This document shows, in pieces, positions 29,755 through 33,634 of a stretch of 33,634 nucleotides of DNA. The notes beneath the pieces were generated by a model. That model was given only the letters and a program-made list of their open reading frames with translations. It made no database searches and was not told where the DNA came from. The stretch comes from a virus, in the IMG/VR virus record IMGVR_UViG_3300032954_000049, positions 1 through 33,634 of that record, one strand, 5' to 3'. The position numbers were made by a program, and so were the translations under genes. Positions within the stretch are counted from its first letter, which is position 1. Every line of letters starts with the position of its first letter.

Positions 29755-31698
29755 ATGAAACGCGTTTTGAAGGCATTGGCTTTCACTTGTGCTCTGATCT
29801 TATTCTGCCTGCTCAACCCACAACATGGATTCTCACAGACGGTTCTTTCACCCGGAACTTATATTGTTCCGCCGTGCCCCGTATGCCCGAGTCCAACTGC
29901 AACTCCAACCCCTGCACCGACTCCGACTCCAACCCCTGCTCCGACTCCTACGCCGTTCCCAATCGGCAAATATACCATCGGCTCAGCCTACGTCATTGAT
30001 GGCGGCTTCTTTACTTCTTACTGGGGCTATCCACCAACTGCATACTCTTATCCCCTCAATGATACACCGAGTGGGACGAACCCATTTCAGGAATTCAACG
30101 TCGCTGTATCCGGTGCCGGTTTTACTCTTTGCAATGTCAAGGCAACTACTTCGACTGGTGCCCAAGCTTGCTTGTCTGATGGTGGCTCTAACGGCCTCTT
30201 GGATATCGGCCAAGGAGTCGACGTTTGGGACATTACCCCCAACGGCACTGGCTGGAATATCAAATGTGAACGAACTGGAAAGTATATAGGAACCATTTCG
30301 TCTGGATCGAAGATAACCGTTCCGATGTCGGCCACCCCAATATCGGTGCCGTTGATACCATACGGCTATGTACCCACGCCGACTCCTACACCTGCGCCTA
30401 CATCAACGCCGACACCCGGTCCTACCCCGACTCCAATCCCCGTCGCTGGTGTGATGCGTGCTACTGATGTTATCGACATCTTCGGCTATACCACGCACCA
30501 CGGCCAAGGCCACATCACCGCCGCGCAACTCCAGCAGGGGCTTACCTATACCGGCGTGCGGCATTTCCGCGATGATGGCACGAACAATCCCAGCTTGCTT
30601 ACTGATTACTGCAACATCCACGCAGCCACAGGCGCAACGATGCTCATGCTGCCGTGGGGTGGTGATGTCACTGACACGACCGGCTTCCTCGATACGCTCG
30701 CGTCGTGCGGTGCGCTGATGGCGGTTGAAGGCCAGAATGAAGCGAACAACCAGCCGTTCGGCTACCAAAGCAGTTGGTGTGATCCGGATAACCATCTAGG
30801 CCATGGCAATATCTCGCTTGGATGCGGCCAGTTCCAGCGTGACTTCAACGCAGCGAAGAAAGCGGATCCGAAGCTTGCCGGGCTTGCGATGTATGCGCCT
30901 ACAGAGATGGGCGATCAGAACGTCGACAACGCTGGCCTGCAGTGGCTCACGATTCCGACCGGAAGCGGGCTGGAGATGGCCGACGGCACCCAGTACGCTG
31001 ACTATGCGAACGTCCATCCGTACGATAACTGCGCGAGCAATCCGCCTCGGGACAACGACGCGTGGCTTATGGCAGCGCCAAGCGGTGCAGAAGGCGGTTG
31101 CTACGACGGCATGCAAGGCGAGTTCATCTATCAGACGTGGCGCAACCACTTCCCTGCTTATCCGATCGGAACGATGCTCCCCCGGGTTGCAACAGAGAGT
31201 GGCCAGAGTACAAATCAGATCAGCCAAGCCATACAGGGCAAAGTTTATACGAGCCTCGTACTTGATGCGGCTGCGCGTGGCTGGACGCACTGGTTCGTGT
31301 ATCAGATGGGCGAGGAAGGCGATGGAATGGGTGCCGTGTATGACGCATCGTTCGCCTACAAGCTTGGCGCGACCTACATGCACAATCTGACGACGATCCT
31401 CGCTGACAGTTCGTCAGCTTTCACGCCGATCGTACTCGACTATTCGATTTCCGGGGCAAGCGCGACAGTTCATACGCTCTTGATGCAAAAGGCGAGCGGC
31501 GTATATGAGTTGGCTGTTTGGGCCGAGAACTTCTCTAGCGAGACATTGGTACCTGTAACGATTAATCTCAGCAGGACTTTCACATCGGCCAAAATATACG
31601 ATATAACGAGTGGCACAGTGCCGGTGCAGACGCTGGCAAACGTGAGTTCAGTGCCGCTCACGCTGACCGATCACGCGATGATCGTGGAGCTACAGTGA
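29755..31698 (+). CDS. Secreted glycoside hydrolase (clan A type)
   Basis: A 647-residue exported enzyme. It has a signal peptide (1-28, ending GFSQ), then Pro/Thr linker 1 (about 47-68), a beta domain (about 70-205) with Cys residues, linker 2 (about 210-228), a TIM-barrel-like catalytic part (about 235-555) and a C-terminal beta domain. Catalytic acid/base and nucleophile are inferred as E329 (GQNEANN) and E481 (ATESGQS), about 150 residues apart as in clan A enzymes. A Sec signal is unusual for phage tail depolymerases and points to secretion by the host cell or to a captured host gene. It could degrade exopolysaccharide around infected cells. The start has a GAGGAAA site. Confidence 0.75.
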   Translation: MKRVLKALAFTCALILFCLLNPQHGFSQTVLSPGTYIVPPCPVCPSPTATPTPAPTPTPTPAPTPTPFPIGKYTIGSAYVIDGGFFTSYWGYPPTAYSYPLNDTPSGTNPFQEFNVAVSGAGFTLCNVKATTSTGAQACLSDGGSNGLLDIGQGVDVWDITPNGTGWNIKCERTGKYIGTISSGSKITVPMSATPISVPLIPYGYVPTPTPTPAPTSTPTPGPTPTPIPVAGVMRATDVIDIFGYTTHHGQGHITAAQLQQGLTYTGVRHFRDDGTNNPSLLTDYCNIHAATGATMLMLPWGGDVTDTTGFLDTLASCGALMAVEGQNEANNQPFGYQSSWCDPDNHLGHGNISLGCGQFQRDFNAAKKADPKLAGLAMYAPTEMGDQNVDNAGLQWLTIPTGSGLEMADGTQYADYANVHPYDNCASNPPRDNDAWLMAAPSGAEGGCYDGMQGEFIYQTWRNHFPAYPIGTMLPRVATESGQSTNQISQAIQGKVYTSLVLDAAARGWTHWFVYQMGEEGDGMGAVYDASFAYKLGATYMHNLTTILADSSSAFTPIVLDYSISGASATVHTLLMQKASGVYELAVWAENFSSETLVPVTINLSRTFTSAKIYDITSGTVPVQTLANVSSVPLTLTDHAMIVELQ

Positions 31699-32381
31699 TG
31701 TCAAATTTAGTTTCTGTGCTTCTCGGTTTCGAATTCGCGGAGGATATCAAGCGTCTCGCAGATGCAACCGAGGGCATTTACCGGGAACTCCAGACGCTGA
31801 ATAAAGGGCAGGCAGATCTCAAGGAGATAGTCGAGACCGTCTCGTACGACATCAATATTATCCGGCGCAGGATTCCGTGGATCGTAGAGCATACTGTCGG
31901 GGCAGACCCCGAGTTCGATGTGGTAGGGATTAAAACGAAACCGGGGCCCGTTACCCCGCATAAGGAGGCAAAGGTTATGGCAGCAAAGTGGTCAGTGATG
32001 AAAAAGGGCGCGATGCGCATGGGCGCATCAATGAAGGCGAAAATGGGTGATCCTGCACCGGTCGCCTTCGTACTCGTCGACAACGGCGACTCAACCTTCA
32101 GCGTCATGGGCGCTGATGCAGTCGGGAATGCGGTGGACATCTCGTCCGTCGCATCTCTGGCGGCGTCGTCAGACACGCCGACCGTTGTGACCGTCGATCC
32201 GCCGACCGGAATGACTTTCGGCGTTCACGCCGTAGGTCCGATCGGTTCAGCGAAGATCTCGGTCACTGCGACATGGAACGATGGCTCGCTCGGACCTTTC
32301 AGTGCTGAGGTAGATGTCACCACGGCGACTGGACCGGCTGGCAGCATTGTCGTGACGCCGGGGCCTGTGACCACACACTAA
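31698..32381 (+). CDS. Coiled-coil plus Ig-like protein
   Basis: A 227-residue protein. Residues 1-70 are helical/coiled coil (ADATEGIYRELQTLNKGQAD), a short linker ends PGPVTPHKEAK, and residues 94-227 include an Ig-like (BIG_2-type) domain (VTVDPPTGMTFGVHAVGPIG, ISVTATWNDGS) and end PGPVTTH. A strong internal ribosome binding site and ATG (31962-31979) could express the Ig part alone as 134 residues. The start overlaps the upstream stop (TGATG); GTG 31695 is an alternative. Ig domains on phage particles often bind surfaces. Confidence 0.65.
   Translation: MSNLVSVLLGFEFAEDIKRLADATEGIYRELQTLNKGQADLKEIVETVSYDINIIRRRIPWIVEHTVGADPEFDVVGIKTKPGPVTPHKEAKVMAAKWSVMKKGAMRMGASMKAKMGDPAPVAFVLVDNGDSTFSVMGADAVGNAVDISSVASLAASSDTPTVVTVDPPTGMTFGVHAVGPIGSAKISVTATWNDGSLGPFSAEVDVTTATGPAGSIVVTPGPVTTH
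31962..31979 (+). promoter_or_regulatory. Internal RBS and start within the Ig-like gene
   Basis: AAGGAGG (31962-31968), 8 nt, then ATG (31977-31979), in frame with the long ORF. It is one of the best Shine-Dalgarno matches in the window, so a 134-residue short form is likely. Confidence 0.6.
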
Positions 32382-32386
32382 ACGCG

Positions 32387-32444
32387 TGGCAGGGGTCACC
32401 CCGTGAGGTGCTAAATCGGCTGCCTCACGGGGTGACCCCTGCCA
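32387..32444. repeat. Perfect inverted pair of R elements (copies 14 and 15)
   Basis: Copy 14 (reverse, 32387-32408) and copy 15 (forward, 32423-32444) are exact reverse complements over 22 bp, separated by 14 bp. Both have the GGGGTGACCCC-type core. As RNA they form a very stable 22-bp stem just after the Ig-like gene; as DNA a possible cruciform or paired binding site. No T-run follows on the plus strand; the A-run after it would be a T-run for minus-strand transcription. Confidence 0.95.
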
Positions 32445-32549
32445 GTAAAAAAGGGTATTGCGGAGGATCTAATTTTCTGGTCTAACTTGTTCTGAACAGC
32501 GGACCACGGTTTTTAGCTTTGAGGCGCGAGCCTCGGGCGCGGGAAACAA
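32445..32549 (+). other. Structured non-coding stretch, candidate leader or small RNA
   Basis: No ORF is visible. TGTTC/GAACA near 32489-32500 is an inverted repeat, and GAGGC-GCGA-GCCTC at 32521-32534 is a small stem with a GNRA tetraloop. The stretch ends in the terminator at 32550. Together these could be a short stable RNA or a leader, but this is inference. Confidence 0.3.
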
Positions 32550-32589
32550 GGGTCGAGCGCGGTTTATCCGCACTCGGCCCTTTTCTTTT
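32550..32589 (+). terminator. Rho-independent terminator before the 32601 gene
   Basis: A 13-bp stem with one mismatch and one G-T pair (32550-32562 with 32568-32580), loop TTTAT, then TTTTCTTTT. The next gene's GGAG site (32590-32593) and ATG (32601) follow at once. Confidence 0.85.
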
Positions 32590-32600
32590 GGAGACGACAG

Positions 32601-32816
32601 ATGGCTGATGGAACACAGAGCACGAAGCTGGATATCTTCCATCTCAACAATCACTCCCCTGATCTGCGCCGCCTCGGCATCAGCGAGGATGTGGGACTCG
32701 GCGATATCATCGAGCAGTTGATCAACCGCGTGAATGCCCTTCTGGCGCAGGCGCAGGCTGGCAGTTGGGTGCAGATGTCCGCTTCTGGCAACGGCGCGAT
32801 CGAAGTTCTCAAGTAA
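32601..32816 (+). CDS. Small hypothetical protein (71 aa)
   Basis: A 71-residue protein: HLNNHSPDLRRLGISED, a central helix (LGDIIEQLINRVNALLAQAQ) and a short beta tail. GGAG lies 7 nt before the ATG. Position just before the capsid protease suggests a head-assembly or small virion role, without direct evidence. Confidence 0.55.
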   Translation: MADGTQSTKLDIFHLNNHSPDLRRLGISEDVGLGDIIEQLINRVNALLAQAQAGSWVQMSASGNGAIEVLK

Positions 32817-32818
32817 AC

Positions 32819-33607
32819 GTGGGACGCGAATTTGCCATCTCGATGCCACTCCTCAAGTCGCTCAATGCGAGCGACGATGAGCATCGTGTTAACGGAATGG
32901 CATCGTGCGAAGAACGTGACCTCCAGAATGAGATCATCTTCCAGAAAGGAATCGACTGTCAGCCAGCAATCGAGCGCGGCTGGGTTAATTGGGATCACGG
33001 GCGCGGTCCCGAGGATCAGATCGGCATCCCGGTCGTACTCGAAATCTCGCGTATCGAAGACCATCCGGTCATGCGCAAGGCGCGCAGGCAGGACGGTTCG
33101 CAGCTTACGGGCTGGGGCCTCTACTCGGAAGCGATATTGCTCAAGGGGCATCGCCGCGCCGAAGAGACGTGGAGCCTGTTGAAAGCGACTGCCGACATGG
33201 GAGAGATGCGCCGTCTGTCGTGGTCGATTCAAGGCCGCGCGGTTGAGCGCGATCCCCTGATGCGCAGCGTGCCGAAGAGCGAGCTTTTCCATGTCGCGAT
33301 CACGCATCAGCCGGTGCAAATCAATTCTTTCGCTCAGGTCGCGAAGAGCCTGAGCGCTCTCTACAAGGGCGACGATGGCTTCATGAGTACTGACTCAGCG
33401 AAGCCGCTGCTGCTCGAAAATCTTGGCGGTGGCCGGATGACCGAAGTGCTGTGGGGTGAGTGTCAGGGACGTCCGCGCCACTACGACGGCAACGGAGTTT
33501 TCAAGGGCCGTCTCGCGATGCTCGAACATCTGCACGAGTGTCACGGGATGAGTCTCAATAAAAGCGCCAAACTCGTATCCGCTCTAACGCGAGGACTCAG
33601 TCGATGA
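32819..33607 (+). CDS. Capsid-maturation (prohead) protease
   Basis: A 262-residue serine protease that cleaves scaffold and capsid precursors inside the prohead. Residues 24-180 match the family: the start of the core (VNGMASCEERDLQNEII), IDCQPAIERGWVNWDH with H60 as the likely catalytic His, LLKATADMGEMRRLSWSIQG with S134 or S136 as nucleophile, then HVAITHQPVQINSFA. A C-terminal segment with C215, H238, C241 and H242 (LEHLHECHG) may be a zinc-binding scaffold-type tail. GTG 32819 is chosen; the longer in-frame start lies inside the upstream gene. The major capsid gene should lie to the right of the window. Confidence 0.85.
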   Translation: MGREFAISMPLLKSLNASDDEHRVNGMASCEERDLQNEIIFQKGIDCQPAIERGWVNWDHGRGPEDQIGIPVVLEISRIEDHPVMRKARRQDGSQLTGWGLYSEAILLKGHRRAEETWSLLKATADMGEMRRLSWSIQGRAVERDPLMRSVPKSELFHVAITHQPVQINSFAQVAKSLSALYKGDDGFMSTDSAKPLLLENLGGGRMTEVLWGECQGRPRHYDGNGVFKGRLAMLEHLHECHGMSLNKSAKLVSALTRGLSR

Positions 33608-33634
33608 AGTTCAAAAAGAAAATGAAAGGCAAGT
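33604..33634 (+). CDS. Start of next gene (partial)
   Basis: An ATG overlaps the protease stop (ATGA) and opens a Lys-rich N-terminus (MKFKKKMKGK) that runs off the window. By gene order it could be a scaffold or capsid gene; only ten codons are visible. Confidence 0.4.
   Translation, partial: MKFKKKMKGK

Noticed and set aside
1-33634. tRNA genes
   Set aside because: No clover-leaf with a GGTTCRA T-loop and acceptor pairing could be found by eye on either strand.

Overview
The window is a contiguous piece of a tailed double-stranded DNA phage (Caudoviricetes). It could also be an integrated or metagenome-assembled copy. Every gene I accept lies on the plus strand. Genes are tightly packed, with many ATGA, TGATG and GTGA stop/start overlaps, and the DNA is moderately GC-rich by eye. 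A terminase large subunit, a portal, a capsid-maturation protease, an HK97 gp10-like protein and an endolysin identify it as a phage. Lipoprotein signals, an OmpA-like domain and an M15 peptidoglycan peptidase point to a Gram-negative host. I cannot name the host or a close relative.

Layout: 1-1066 holds a small unknown gene and a strictly periodic 18/36-bp DNA array directly upstream of terminase. 1067-2560 is TerL. 2601-3508 holds four small genes, two of them zinc ribbons, and two strong RNA hairpins. 3680-4180 is an HNH-AP2 homing endonuclease squeezed against the portal gene (4173-6020). 5989-7958 is a cassette of lipoproteins and small membrane proteins (lysis or envelope module). 7945-16127 carries large, basic, modular proteins with zinc ribbons, SH3/KOW-like, KTSC, DUF6496-like, ADP-ribosyltransferase-like and InPase-like segments, resembling phage 'polyvalent' proteins, with an M15 endolysin among them. 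16201 is a LAGLIDADG endonuclease. 16687-19501 has a virion-like protein with an AUC start, zinc-ribbon and membrane mini-proteins, a glycosyltransferase and a methyltransferase. 19569-24845 has two proteins with related N-terminal domains, the second a 1507-residue Arg/Pro-rich protein of about 25 forty-residue repeats. 24849-29743 is a run of virion and neck-like genes. 29755-31698 is a secreted glycoside hydrolase. 31698-33607 has an Ig-like protein, a structured intergenic region, a small protein and the capsid-maturation protease. The next gene begins at the right edge.

The most unusual signals are at the DNA level. A 22-bp semi-palindromic element (called R here; core GGGGYGACCCC, flanks CCTCAC and TGCCA) occurs 14 times in both orientations. 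It lies between genes, directly at start codons, at the extreme C-terminal ends of ORFs and at domain boundaries inside ORFs, and once as a perfect inverted pair. The array at 423-1029 alternates two 10-bp boxes every 18 bp for about 600 bp next to terL, where packaging signals usually lie. Neither matches a system I know.

Working together: TerL, portal, protease and the neck-like genes build and fill the head. The modular basic proteins may be packaged with the DNA or act on the new host, possibly after cleavage by the phage protease (inference). The membrane and lipoprotein cassette with the M15 peptidase probably handles lysis or envelope changes. The glycoside hydrolase, glycosyltransferase and methyltransferase are accessory functions.
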